Shown here: positions 1-8,332 of the stretch, in pieces | Layout: every line of letters starts with the position of its first letter | Numbering within the stretch: the stretch's first letter is position 1 | From: Gammaproteobacteria bacterium | Lineage (GTDB): Bacteria > Pseudomonadota > Gammaproteobacteria > Xanthomonadales > Rhodanobacteraceae | DNA: 16,669 nt | Direction of reading: 5' to 3' | NCBI GenBank assembly: GCA_005877675.1 | Contig: VBNZ01000153.1 | Coordinates: 3,125-19,793 of the forward strand | Position numbers and translations under genes: made by a program | The notes under the pieces: generated by a model | The model's database searches: none | Told to the model about the DNA's origin: nothing | Seen by the model: only the letters and a program-made list of their open reading frames with translations

Positions 1-1
1 C

Positions 2-853
2 GGCAACTGGCGGCTGATGGTCGCCTACAAAGTGCGGCGACTCGACGCGATGGTCATGCCGACCATCGGCGAACTCATTTTCCCGGTCTCCGCAGGACCA
101 GCCCACGGCGCACGCTACTCCAGATTGCTGATCGCTCCCGCGCAACGCAGCGCAACACGCAATGTGAAATTCAAGCCGGCACATGCGCTCGATGTACGCG
201 CCGTCGGCACGAACCACAATGACCAGCAGGCGTGTAATGCGGTCGTCAATATCTATGCCCGAACACGCCTGCACGTGGAGCTGACTCCAGCCATTCGTGC
301 CATACAGACAGGCGCGGAGTTGTCGCTCGCGCTTACGACCGATGTATTCCAAGGCAATGTCACGTTTGCGCGCGCCTTCGGCCGGCTGGCAGCGCCCGCA
401 CGTGATTTGAAGACGGTATTCGCAAAAGCGACCGGAGGGAAACTCCCGCGAGGCGCCACGTTGAAAGGCTCGAAATCCCTGGTCTGCGATCCCGCCTTAT
501 TGCTGGCGCAACTCGAAAAGCGCGACCCCAAGCTGACCCGTCTACGCGACGAAGAACTGCATTTCAACCAGCCCAAGCGCGGCGCCGTTCAAATGGGTTT
601 CAAGCCGGTTCAGATCGCGGCCCGAACCTGTCATGTCGGCGTTTATCTGCAGGGGTACTACTGCCCCATCCACAATCATGCTGCGCCCGATAAGCAAACT
701 GGCGCTACCCATCATAGTCACGCGACTGGGTCCACTTGCGACACGGACTGTGTTCTCGAACTGTTCTCGCGGGTGTTGACCACGATGCTCGTTTTGCCTG
801 CGCCGCACAGAAGCACGAAAAGAACGCAAAAGCGCACTGCGGCCAAGCGCTGA
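2..853 (+). CDS. C-terminal part of an unrecognised, probably extracellular beta-sandwich protein (5' end outside window)
   Basis: The frame is open from base 2 (reading GNWRLMV...) through the first ATG at 17, so the gene very probably begins left of the window. I do not recognise a named family. The phrase GNWRLMV and the later stretch LTPAIRAIQTGAELSLAL (about residues 89-106, counting from the ATG at 17) resemble ends and starts of Ig-like beta-sandwich domains in secreted von Willebrand A-type proteins; this is inference from pattern only. The final strand-like piece ELFSRVLTTMLVLP (247-260) would close the last domain. Between two predicted strands lies a Cys/His-rich insertion (C205, C216, H219, H221, H232, H233, H235, C241, C245). 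The tail is Lys/Arg-rich. The gene converges on folP, with a hairpin between them. It could also be a chance open frame in GC-rich DNA, but the domain-like patterns argue against that. Confidence 0.55.
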   Translation, partial: GNWRLMVAYKVRRLDAMVMPTIGELIFPVSAGPAHGARYSRLLIAPAQRSATRNVKFKPAHALDVRAVGTNHNDQQACNAVVNIYARTRLHVELTPAIRAIQTGAELSLALTTDVFQGNVTFARAFGRLAAPARDLKTVFAKATGGKLPRGATLKGSKSLVCDPALLLAQLEKRDPKLTRLRDEELHFNQPKRGAVQMGFKPVQIAARTCHVGVYLQGYYCPIHNHAAPDKQTGATHHSHATGSTCDTDCVLELFSRVLTTMLVLPAPHRSTKRTQKRTAAKR

Positions 854-866
854 GTGAGGCAACCAA

Positions 867-895
867 AGAAGGTTCGGCAAATCGTCGGACCTTCT
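867..895. terminator. Hairpin between convergent genes, candidate bidirectional terminator
   Basis: AGAAGGT (867-873) pairs with ACCTTCT (889-895), and the stem extends inward through TCGG/TCGG with two G-U pairs to about 11 bp around a 7-nt loop. It lies between the stop of the rightward gene (853) and the stop of folP (920). On the minus strand it is followed by CTTTGGTT; no strong U-run is present on either side. The position favours transcription termination, but the missing U-tract leaves it uncertain. Confidence 0.4.
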
Positions 896-919
896 GTCGG
901 CGAAGGCTTGCAACAATCC

Positions 920-1822
920 TCAGTCGTCGTCGCCGAAACGTGCTGAGCCTTGCGCCGCGGGTTTGCGCCGCGGTGCTGGCGCGCCGCTCGCGACACCGTG
1001 CCAAACGGCCAGTGCATCGCGCGTGATCGCGACATCGTGCACGCGCACGATCGCCGCGCCCTTCTGCACAGCGATCAACGCAGCGGCGACGGAACCGGCA
1101 GCGCGATCGCCGACCTCGCGTCCGGTGAGAGCACCAATCATCGCCTTGCGCGATAAGCCTGCGAGCACGGGCACGCCGATCGCTACGATCTGATCGAGTC
1201 CGCGCAGCAGCGCGAGATTGTGTTCGAGCGTCTTGCCGAAACCGAAGCCGGGATCGACCATGATGCGTTTCTTGTCGATACCGGAGAGCTCGCAGGCGAA
1301 GATGCGATCGGTGAGGAAGCGCTTCACTTCTTCGACGACTTCGAGATAGTGCGGCTCGCTCTGCATCGTGCGCGGCTCGCCCTGCATGTGCATCAGGCAC
1401 ACCGGCACTTTCAATTCAGCCGCGGCATCGAGCGCGCCGTTCTCGCGCAATGCGCGCACGTCATTGATCAAACCGGCGCCTGCTGCGACTGCCGCGCGCA
1501 TCACCTCGGCTTTGCTGGTGTCGATCGCGATGGGAATGGAGGCCTGCTTTGCCAGCGCTTCGATCACCGGCACGACACGCGCGATTTCATCTGCCGCCGA
1601 AATCGATTCGGCCCCCGGACGCGTTGACTCGCCGCCGATATCGAGCAGATCGGCGCCTTCCTCGACGAGCCTCAGCCCGTGTTCGATGGCGCGCTGCGCA
1701 TCGAGAAATTTTCCGCCGTCGGAAAACGAATCGGGCGTGACATTGACGATGCCGGCGATGCGCGGCTTATCGAGCGCGAGAATGCGTCCCGCGCAATCGA
1801 GAGTACGGGTTAGATCGAACAT
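920..1822 (-). CDS. folP: Dihydropteroate synthase
   Basis: Cytoplasmic enzyme that joins 6-hydroxymethyl-dihydropterin pyrophosphate with p-aminobenzoate to give dihydropteroate (folate synthesis; the sulfonamide target). The 300-residue protein is full length. Visible family motifs are GIVNVTPDSFSDGG (24-37), DIGGESTRPG (61-70), the DTSK strand, INDVRAL, LMHMQG, DPGFGFGK, the GLSRKAMIG loop and the C-terminal RVHDV. I chose the ATG at 1822 (MFDLTRTL) because the frame upstream reads through a palindromic repeat into the ftsH-folP gap. No strong ribosome site is visible. The tail after about residue 278 is Pro/Arg/Ala-rich and not part of the fold. It is the third gene of an rlmE-ftsH-folP operon, an order well known in gammaproteobacteria. 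Confidence 0.96.
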   Translation of the reverse strand: MFDLTRTLDCAGRILALDKPRIAGIVNVTPDSFSDGGKFLDAQRAIEHGLRLVEEGADLLDIGGESTRPGAESISAADEIARVVPVIEALAKQASIPIAIDTSKAEVMRAAVAAGAGLINDVRALRENGALDAAAELKVPVCLMHMQGEPRTMQSEPHYLEVVEEVKRFLTDRIFACELSGIDKKRIMVDPGFGFGKTLEHNLALLRGLDQIVAIGVPVLAGLSRKAMIGALTGREVGDRAAGSVAAALIAVQKGAAIVRVHDVAITRDALAVWHGVASGAPAPRRKPAAQGSARFGDDD

Positions 1823-1836
1823 TGGGACTGCTTTAG

Positions 1837-1931
1837 CCTCCCCCTTCAAGGGGGAGGTTGGAGGGGGATGGTGTTCAAACCACCGCCGGACTAAAACCAT
1901 CCCCGCCCAACCCTCCCCTTGAAGGGGACGG
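1837..1931. repeat. REP/BIME-like paired palindrome in the ftsH-folP gap
   Basis: There are three inverted repeats in a row. Hairpin A: CCTCCCCCTT (1837-1846) with AAGGGGGAGG (1848-1857). Long stem B: GGTTGGAGGGGGATGGT (1856-1872) with ACCATCCCCGCCCAACC (1896-1912), 15 of 17 pairs. Hairpin C: about 1911-1920 with 1922-1931, 9 of 10 pairs, an inverted near-copy of A. This is the layout of bacterial interspersed mosaic elements made from two REP units in opposite orientation. It occupies most of the 120-nt gap between the ftsH stop and the folP start, so it would be transcribed within the operon. Confidence 0.75.
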
Positions 1932-1942
1932 CTCTAAAAAGC

Positions 1943-3856
<1,914 letters not shown>

Positions 3857-3897
3857 TGCATAGACTCGTTTGCGGCGGTCGCCATCACATCATCTTG

Positions 3898-3918
3898 GAT
3901 TCGTCCGAGGGACGAATC
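3898..3918. other. Perfect 9-bp hairpin between rlmE and ftsH
   Basis: GATTCGTCC (3898-3906) and GGACGAATC (3910-3918) form a perfect stem around the 3-nt loop GAG, a few bases after the rlmE stop on the minus strand. No U-run follows in the direction of transcription (CAAGATG comes next). It could be a weak attenuator, an RNA-processing or 3'-end stability site, or a chance palindrome. Confidence 0.45.
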
Positions 3919-3921
3919 GTT

Positions 3922-4539
3922 TCAACGCTTTCCGGTCGCCAGTGCATAAACTTCCGGACTGCGTGCGCGCGAGGCTTTCGGCTTACGAATGCTGACGCGC
4001 TCATACCCTTTGCGCAAGTTCTTCAAGTACTCGTCGAACTCGCGCCCTTGGAACAGTTTGATCAAAAACGCGCCACCGTGCTTCAGGTGCACAGTAGCAA
4101 AATCCGCTGCCAATTCAGCAAGATACATCGCCCGTGCCTGATCGGCCACGCCTACTCCGCTGATATTGGGCGCCATATCGCTTAATACAAGATCAACGGC
4201 CACGCCGTTCAAAGTCGCTTCAAGCTGCTTGAGCACGGCTTCTTCGCGGAAATCGCCCTCGATGAAATCGACTCCGGCGATGCCCTGCATCGGCAGGATA
4301 TCGAGCGCGATCACCCTGCCCTTGTCGCCGAGCCGCTCGCGCACCATCTGCGACCAGCCGCCCGGCGCCGCGCCGAGATCGACCACGTTCATGCCCGGCG
4401 TGAGTAGCGCATCGCGCTGGAGCAACTCCTCCAACTTGAACACGGCGCGCGAGCGCCAGCCCTCGGCCTGGGCGCGCTTTACGTAAGGATCGCTGAAGTG
4501 CTCCTGCAACCAGCGCGTGCTGGATTTGCTGCGTGCCAT
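3922..4539 (-). CDS. rlmE: 23S rRNA (uridine(2552)-2'-O)-methyltransferase
   Basis: Methylates the 2'-O of U2552 in the A loop of 23S rRNA, a late step of 50S assembly (formerly rrmJ/ftsJ). The 205-residue product contains the SAM-binding motif DLGAAPGGW (54-62) and the catalytic tetrad in the expected places: K35 (AVFKLEE), D121 (LSDMAPN), K161 (LIKLFQG) and E196 (RSPEVYA). The ATG at 4539 (MARSKSSTRW) is preferred over the in-frame ATG at 4590, because family members begin with this Lys/Ser-rich segment and the extra 17 residues look like translated leader. It is the first gene of the rlmE-ftsH-folP operon and is divergent from yhbY, an arrangement conserved in gammaproteobacteria. In E. 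coli this operon is heat-shock controlled; no convincing sigma-32 site is seen in the 84-nt divergent gap. Confidence 0.97.
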   Translation of the reverse strand: MARSKSSTRWLQEHFSDPYVKRAQAEGWRSRAVFKLEELLQRDALLTPGMNVVDLGAAPGGWSQMVRERLGDKGRVIALDILPMQGIAGVDFIEGDFREEAVLKQLEATLNGVAVDLVLSDMAPNISGVGVADQARAMYLAELAADFATVHLKHGGAFLIKLFQGREFDEYLKNLRKGYERVSIRKPKASRARSPEVYALATGKR

Positions 4540-4623
4540 GCGGCTCAGTGCAAGGATAAATGCGGCATCGCGACATGATACCCTGTCCACCCCGTAAATA
4601 CCCGATTCTGCGCGACTTTCACG

Positions 4624-4920
4624 ATGAGCTTATCCAATAGTCAGAAACGCTACCTGCGCGGCTTGGCGCACGGCATCAGCCCCGTGGTCCTCGTTGGCAA
4701 CAAGGGCATAACGCCCGCGTTGGTCAAGGAATTCGGCAATGCGCTCGACCAGCACGAACTCGTCAAGGTGAAAATCGCCGGCGACGACCGTGAAGCGCGC
4801 GCCGAGCAGATCGATCAGCTCGCCACAAGCGCCGGCGCCGAAGTCGTGCAGCGTATCGGCCACGTCGCGAGTTTTTTCCGGCGCAACAAGGACGAGCCGA
4901 AGATCGCGCTTCCCAAGTGA
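4624..4920 (+). CDS. yhbY: YhbY-family (CRM domain) RNA-binding protein
   Basis: A small single CRM-domain protein of 98 residues that associates with pre-50S ribosomal particles and is thought to aid 23S rRNA assembly. Visible features are the N-terminal helix with QKRYLRGLAH, the RNA-binding GNKG loop (25-28) after SPVVLV, the HELVKVKI strand and the C-terminal VVQRIGHVASFFRRN segment typical of the family. The ATG at 4624 gives the standard start MSLSNSQKRY. No clear Shine-Dalgarno sequence precedes it. It is divergent from rlmE, which modifies the same 50S subunit, and is followed 67 nt later by a Mth938-like gene. Length and motifs match intact relatives. Confidence 0.95.
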   Translation: MSLSNSQKRYLRGLAHGISPVVLVGNKGITPALVKEFGNALDQHELVKVKIAGDDREARAEQIDQLATSAGAEVVQRIGHVASFFRRNKDEPKIALPK

Positions 4921-4936
4921 CTTCAAGGATGAAGTC

Positions 4937-4973
4937 ATCCCGTGCAGGCCATCGATGGCCGATGAAACGGGAT
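4937..4973. repeat. Nested palindrome between yhbY and the Mth938-like gene
   Basis: The outer arms are ATCCCGT (4937-4943) and ACGGGAT (4967-4973). The inner 14-nt perfect palindrome is GGCCATCGATGGCC (4947-4960). It begins 17 nt after the yhbY stop and ends 15 nt before the next start codon. It can fold as one interrupted hairpin. No U-run follows, so a classical terminator is not supported; an interspersed palindrome or RNA-stability element is more likely. Confidence 0.55.
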
Positions 4974-4987
4974 CCACAGGTTCCGCT

Positions 4988-5359
4988 ATGCAACTCACCG
5001 AACATCACAATGAAGCGCAGCTGTTCGTGCGCAAGGCCGACGCGTACAGCGTGCAGGTGATCGATCGCGTACTGGCGACGAGCTTTGTGCTCAGCGCGGA
5101 TGAAGCGATCGACCTTGCGGTGCACGAAGTAAGCGAAATCGATCAGGCCGCGATCGACAAAATCCTCGCATTGAAACCCGAGGTCGTACTGCTCGGCACC
5201 GGCGCGCGCGTCGTGTTTCCTTCCCAGGCCGTGCTCGGCGAATTTCTACAACGCGGCATCGGGCTCGAAACGATGGACAATGCCGCGGCGGCGCGCACGT
5301 TCAACGTGCTCGTCGGCGAAGGGCGCAAGGCGGTGGCGGTGTTCCTGTTGCCGGGCTGA
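4988..5359 (+). CDS. Mth938-like domain protein (DUF498 family)
   Basis: The 123-residue protein resembles the Mth938/NDUFAF3-like fold: a beta-rich N-terminus, then the signature LLGTGARVVFP (about 73-83) and a C-terminal stretch with ETMDNAAAARTFNVLVGEGR, matching the family's G-T-G and M-T-x-A-A-R-T-x-N-x-L patterns. The biochemical role in bacteria is not established; the human relative assists respiratory complex I assembly. The ATG at 4988 (MQLTEHHN) is chosen because the frame upstream overlaps yhbY in another frame and carries no family sequence. Only a weak AGG lies about 8 nt upstream. It probably shares a transcript with yhbY, although a palindrome sits in the gap. Confidence 0.85.
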   Translation: MQLTEHHNEAQLFVRKADAYSVQVIDRVLATSFVLSADEAIDLAVHEVSEIDQAAIDKILALKPEVVLLGTGARVVFPSQAVLGEFLQRGIGLETMDNAAAARTFNVLVGEGRKAVAVFLLPG

Positions 5360-5448
5360 ATATGGGGCATGCGTTGCCCGGCGACGGTCGCATTCTCGCG
5401 CATCGAGGCGTACTCTGAATTGGGTCAGATCCTGTATTGGAGGAAGCG

Positions 5449-5565
5449 ATGAGCAAGAGCAACGATCAAAAGAAAGAAGGCAAGAAGAAACCGGCGAAGA
5501 CGATGAAGGAAAAGCGCGCCGAGAAGCAGGCGAAGAAACAGGGCAAGACCTTCATGCCGCACTGA
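5449..5565 (+). CDS. Small Lys-rich protein, 38 residues, function unknown
   Basis: A short frame reading MSKSNDQKKEGKKKPAKT and ending KTFMPH. About a third of residues are Lys and there is almost no hydrophobic content, so it is predicted basic and possibly disordered or nucleic-acid binding. Support for translation is the strong ribosome site GGAGG six nucleotides before the ATG, among the best in this window, and a composition unlike random GC-rich DNA (AAG/AAA/GAA codons in a region otherwise full of GCG/CGC). It lies 89 nt after the Mth938-like gene and ends 12 nt before the converging rpoS stop. I do not recognise a characterised family. The alternative, a chance purine-rich run, is less likely given the ribosome site. 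Confidence 0.65.
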   Translation: MSKSNDQKKEGKKKPAKTMKEKRAEKQAKKQGKTFMPH

Positions 5566-5577
5566 GCTGCGCGGCAT
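5554..5577. terminator. Inverted repeat spanning convergent stops
   Basis: ATGCCGC (5554-5560) pairs with GCGGCAT (5571-5577) around a 10-nt loop that holds the TGA of the small Lys-rich gene; the rpoS stop begins at the next base. The position between converging genes suggests a shared terminator, but neither side has a U-run. Confidence 0.3.
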
Positions 5578-6483
5578 CTACTTCTGCATACCGGCGCCTT
5601 CCGCGGCGACCAGCTTGCGTAGCCGCACCAGCGCTTCGCTCTGAATCTGACGCACACGCTCGCGCGTCAGATCCAGCTCCGCGGCGATTTCGGCGAGCGA
5701 TTGCACGGCCTCGTCGTTGAGGCCGTAACGCCGTTGCAGCACGAGCCGCTGGCGCTGCGGCAGTTGTTCGAGCCAATGCGCGATGCGCGTATCGCCGCGG
5801 TCGCGCGAGCGCGCGGATGCGTGCGCATCGCCTTCGACGACGAGATGATCGAGCATCGCGCGCTCGTCGTCCGCAGACACCGGTTCATCGAGTGAACTGA
5901 TGCGATCGGTAACCGAAAACAGATCGGCGACCGTGGCTTGCGCCTTGCCGACACTGCGCGCAAGCTCGTCGATGCTGGGCATGCGCCCGAGCTGCGCGAT
6001 CAGCTGGCGCCGCGCGCGCAGCACCTGTGCGAATTCGCGCAGCACGTGCACGGGCACGCGCACAGTGCGGCCCTGGCTCATCAGTGCGCGCTGCACGCCC
6101 TCGCGGATCCACCAGGTCGCATACGTGGAAAACCGCAGCTTGCGTGCGGCATCGAACTTCTCCACTGCGCGGATCAGACCCAGGTTGCCTTCGGCGATCA
6201 GATCGAGCAGAGCGATGCCACGCCCGACATAGCCACGCGCGACCGCGACGACAAGGCGCAGATTTGCTTCGATCATGCGGCGCCGCGCTTCGGCGTCGCC
6301 CGCGGCAACGGCTTGTGCGAGACGCTGTTCCTCCTCCGCGTCGAGCAGCGGAATCAGTGCGATTTCGGCGAGATAGGCGCTGGTCGAATCCCGCGCTTCC
6401 TCATCCTGCGCGGGCTCGATCGCATCGATCAGCTCGAGCAGTTCTTCGGCCTCGAATTCTTCGTCGCGCGCTTGCGCTGCCAT
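5578..6483 (-). CDS. rpoS: RNA polymerase sigma factor RpoS (sigma-38)
   Basis: A group 2 sigma factor that directs RNA polymerase to stationary-phase and stress promoters. Of 301 residues, the acidic N-terminus (1-32) is followed by region 1.2 (STSAYLAEIALIPLL, 33-47), region 2 with IEANLRLVVAVARGY and FSTYATWWIRE (about 70-128), region 2.4/3.0 TVRVPVHVLRE (140-150), region 3 and a region 4 helix-turn-helix LTRERVRQIQ near the C-terminus. Assignment to RpoS rather than RpoD or RpoH rests on size, lack of the RpoD N-terminal domain, and location 62 nt after nlpD. In E. coli the main rpoS promoter lies inside nlpD; I could not pick out a specific one here. At the position of E. coli K173, which reads the -13 C, this protein has R149. 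The ATG at 6483 has a distant GGGAG upstream. Confidence 0.95.
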   Translation of the reverse strand: MAAQARDEEFEAEELLELIDAIEPAQDEEARDSTSAYLAEIALIPLLDAEEEQRLAQAVAAGDAEARRRMIEANLRLVVAVARGYVGRGIALLDLIAEGNLGLIRAVEKFDAARKLRFSTYATWWIREGVQRALMSQGRTVRVPVHVLREFAQVLRARRQLIAQLGRMPSIDELARSVGKAQATVADLFSVTDRISSLDEPVSADDERAMLDHLVVEGDAHASARSRDRGDTRIAHWLEQLPQRQRLVLQRRYGLNDEAVQSLAEIAAELDLTRERVRQIQSEALVRLRKLVAAEGAGMQK

Positions 6484-6545
6484 GCAGTGAGCTTACTCCC
6501 AAGAGCTGTTTTTGCCACGGATTCAATCCGCGGCTGCGGCTTGCT

Positions 6546-8237
6546 CTAACGCGCAGGCAAATACTCTGCCGGATTGACGGGCTTGCCGTTCTTGCGTATC
6601 TCGAAATGCAATGCATCGCGCGAGGCGCCGCTCGATCCCATTTCAGCAATCTGTTGCCCCGCATGCACCTTGTCACCTTCGGCGACGAGGCGTTTACGAT
6701 TGTGACCGTAGGCGGAAAGAAAACTCGCGTTGTGTTTGACGATGATCAATTCGCCATAGCCGATCAGGCCGTTGCCCGAGTACACCACCTCGCCATCAGC
6801 GGCCGCACGCACGGAATCGCCTGCGCTGCCGGCAATGTCGATGCCTTGCTTGGTCTGATCGCCGCCGACGAAGCCGCCGACAATCTTGCCCGCACTCGGC
6901 CAGCTCCAGTTGATGCCGTTGACATTGCTACTGGCAGACTCCGGCTTCGCCGTGTTCGGCGCAATCGGCACGGCTTCGGCCGGCGCTTTCTCGGCCGCGG
7001 GCGGTGTGGGCGACACAGCGATCGGCGCTGGCGCTGCAAGGGGTTTTTCGATAGATGGCTGTGATGGCGGATTCGTCGCAAGTGGCGGCGCGCTTGCCTC
7101 GACCACGCGCGCGCTGCTGGATGCGCCGACCGGCGGCGGTGCGGACACAGTGGAGGGCACATCAGCGGGCGGTGGTGGCGGCGCGTATTGGCTCGCGGGA
7201 ACATCCTCGAACATGCTGGCACTGCTCGCCGGTGCGGCAGCGGTCGTGGTCGCGCCGGTCGGCGGCACGGCGCTCGCAGGAATGCGCGGCACGGACGACG
7301 TGGACGACAGCGGTGGCGACACGCTCGGTCGTGCGGCAATTGCCGCGCCGCCCGGCGGCGTCAGGCGCAGCTCCTGATCGACCAGTATCCTGTACGGCGC
7401 CGCGATGCCGTTCCATGCGGCGACATCGCGATAGTCGAGTCCGCGCTTGAATGCGATCGAATACAACGTGTCGCCACGCACTACACGATAGACGCCCCCC
7501 GTGGGAGCGCGCACCTGCACGGGAACGCTCACCGTTTCAGCGCCACCCAGCGAGCGATCTTCGACCGGCGCAGGTTCGGTGGCGCAGCCGGCGATGAGCA
7601 TCGCGCCGATTGCGCTCAACGCGGCCGCAGCGCGCTCATTTGCGTGCAGGAATTTGAAATAGACCACAGCGAGCACAATCAGCGCAATCAGCGCCCAGCC
7701 GATCCATTCGATCCACTTGTGCACGATTTGTTCCGCGCGTTCGCCGCCGAGACGGATCAGGCCGCAGAGCAGATACACGCGTTTGCCGCGACCGACGATC
7801 ATCGCGCCGAGAAACGCTAGCCATGGCACGCCGACTATGCCCGACGACCAGGCGATGATCTTCATCGGAATCGGCAGAAATCCGCCGCCGACCAGCACCC
7901 AGAACATCTGCGTGTCGGAGAGCCCGCGCAGTTTTTCGATATAGCTCTCGATGCCCGGCAACCAGCCGAGCTTGTCGAGCAGCGGGCGCATCAGGTCGAA
8001 ACCATAATGGCCCATCAGATAGCCGATGATCGAACCGAGCGTCGAGAACAGCAGGCTCACCGTCGCATAGCGCGCCCAGCGCTCGGGCCGCGCGAGGGTC
8101 ATCGGCGTGAGCATGATCTCGGGCATCGTCGGCACGATAAAGGCTTCGACGAAACTCAATGCGGCGAGGTAGCGTTCGGCCAGACGATGTTGCGCCCAGT
8201 ACAGGGCCTTTTCGTAAATCGGTTTGAACAGTTTCAA
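6546..8237 (-). CDS. nlpD: NlpD-like LysM/LytM lipoprotein, in one open frame with an upstream YqaA-like membrane domain
   Basis: The 563-residue frame holds two proteins that are normally separate. Residues 1-200 are a YqaA/DedA-type membrane protein. From about residue 201 it is NlpD: hydrophobic segment and lipobox LIAGC (Cys218), LysM peptidoglycan-binding domain (about 249-293, VVRGDTLYSIA), a long Pro/Ala/Ser-rich linker (about 294-440) and a LytM/M23 domain (441-563). The LytM site is degenerate: Lys463 replaces the first zinc His and Ala542 the first His of HxH, while D467, H512 and H544 remain. E. coli NlpD is similarly inactive and activates the amidase AmiC at the outer membrane. 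A true nlpD start could be the ATG at 7639, but that frame meets a stop after seven codons; a single-base loss near 7618-7622 would explain this and would restore a lipoprotein signal peptide. Order surE-pcm-yqaA-nlpD-rpoS supports the identity. Confidence 0.9.
   Translation of the reverse strand: MKLFKPIYEKALYWAQHRLAERYLAALSFVEAFIVPTMPEIMLTPMTLARPERWARYATVSLLFSTLGSIIGYLMGHYGFDLMRPLLDKLGWLPGIESYIEKLRGLSDTQMFWVLVGGGFLPIPMKIIAWSSGIVGVPWLAFLGAMIVGRGKRVYLLCGLIRLGGERAEQIVHKWIEWIGWALIALIVLAVVYFKFLHANERAAAALSAIGAMLIAGCATEPAPVEDRSLGGAETVSVPVQVRAPTGGVYRVVRGDTLYSIAFKRGLDYRDVAAWNGIAAPYRILVDQELRLTPPGGAAIAARPSVSPPLSSTSSVPRIPASAVPPTGATTTAAAPASSASMFEDVPASQYAPPPPPADVPSTVSAPPPVGASSSARVVEASAPPLATNPPSQPSIEKPLAAPAPIAVSPTPPAAEKAPAEAVPIAPNTAKPESASSNVNGINWSWPSAGKIVGGFVGGDQTKQGIDIAGSAGDSVRAAADGEVVYSGNGLIGYGELIIVKHNASFLSAYGHNRKRLVAEGDKVHAGQQIAEMGSSGASRDALHFEIRKNGKPVNPAEYLPAR
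7640..8237 (-). other. YqaA-like (DedA/VTT family) membrane protein segment of the fused frame
   Basis: Residues 1-200 form an inner-membrane protein with several hydrophobic helices. Family-like stretches are FVEAFIVPTMPEIMLTPM near the N-terminus, STLGSIIGYLMGHYG, and GFLPIPMKIIAWSSGIVG followed by the basic GRGKRVY, typical of the SNARE-associated/VTT fold. Some members act as lipid or ion transporters, but the function of YqaA is unknown. The start codon is TTG at 8237; the site AAGGA, 8 nt upstream, supports it. No stop separates it from nlpD in the sequence as given. The overlapping ATGA at 7639-7636 looks like a former stop/start junction lying one base out of frame. Confidence 0.8.
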
Positions 8238-8250
8238 GCGTTCCGTCCTT

Positions 8251-8316
8251 CGTAGGGGCGCGATTCATCGCGCCCGGCTGCACCGTATAAAACGGGCGCG
8301 ATGTCGCGCCCGTACG
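8251..8316. repeat. Paired GGGCGCGA palindromes in the pcm-yqaA gap
   Basis: Hairpin 1 is GGGCGCGAT (8256-8264) with ATCGCGCCC (8267-8275). Hairpin 2 is CGGGCGCGA (8293-8301) with TCGCGCCCG (8304-8312). The two units are also inverted relative to each other: CGTAGGGGCGCGA (8251-8263) against TCGCGCCCGTACG (8304-8316) pairs at 12 of 13 positions. This paired layout is that of REP-type interspersed repeats. It lies directly upstream of the yqaA ribosome site (8246-8250) and downstream of the pcm stop. Confidence 0.7.
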
Positions 8317-8332
8317 GTCGTCCAATTCACAT

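Noticed and set aside
1837..1931. The palindromes as rho-independent terminators
   Set aside because: None is followed by a U-run in the direction of transcription, and each repeat pair lies within an apparent operon.
4575..4580. TATCAT on the minus strand upstream of rlmE as a -10 box
   Set aside because: No acceptable -35 hexamer at 15-18 nt and no sigma-32-like CTTGAA/CCCCAT pair could be found, so I did not call a promoter.
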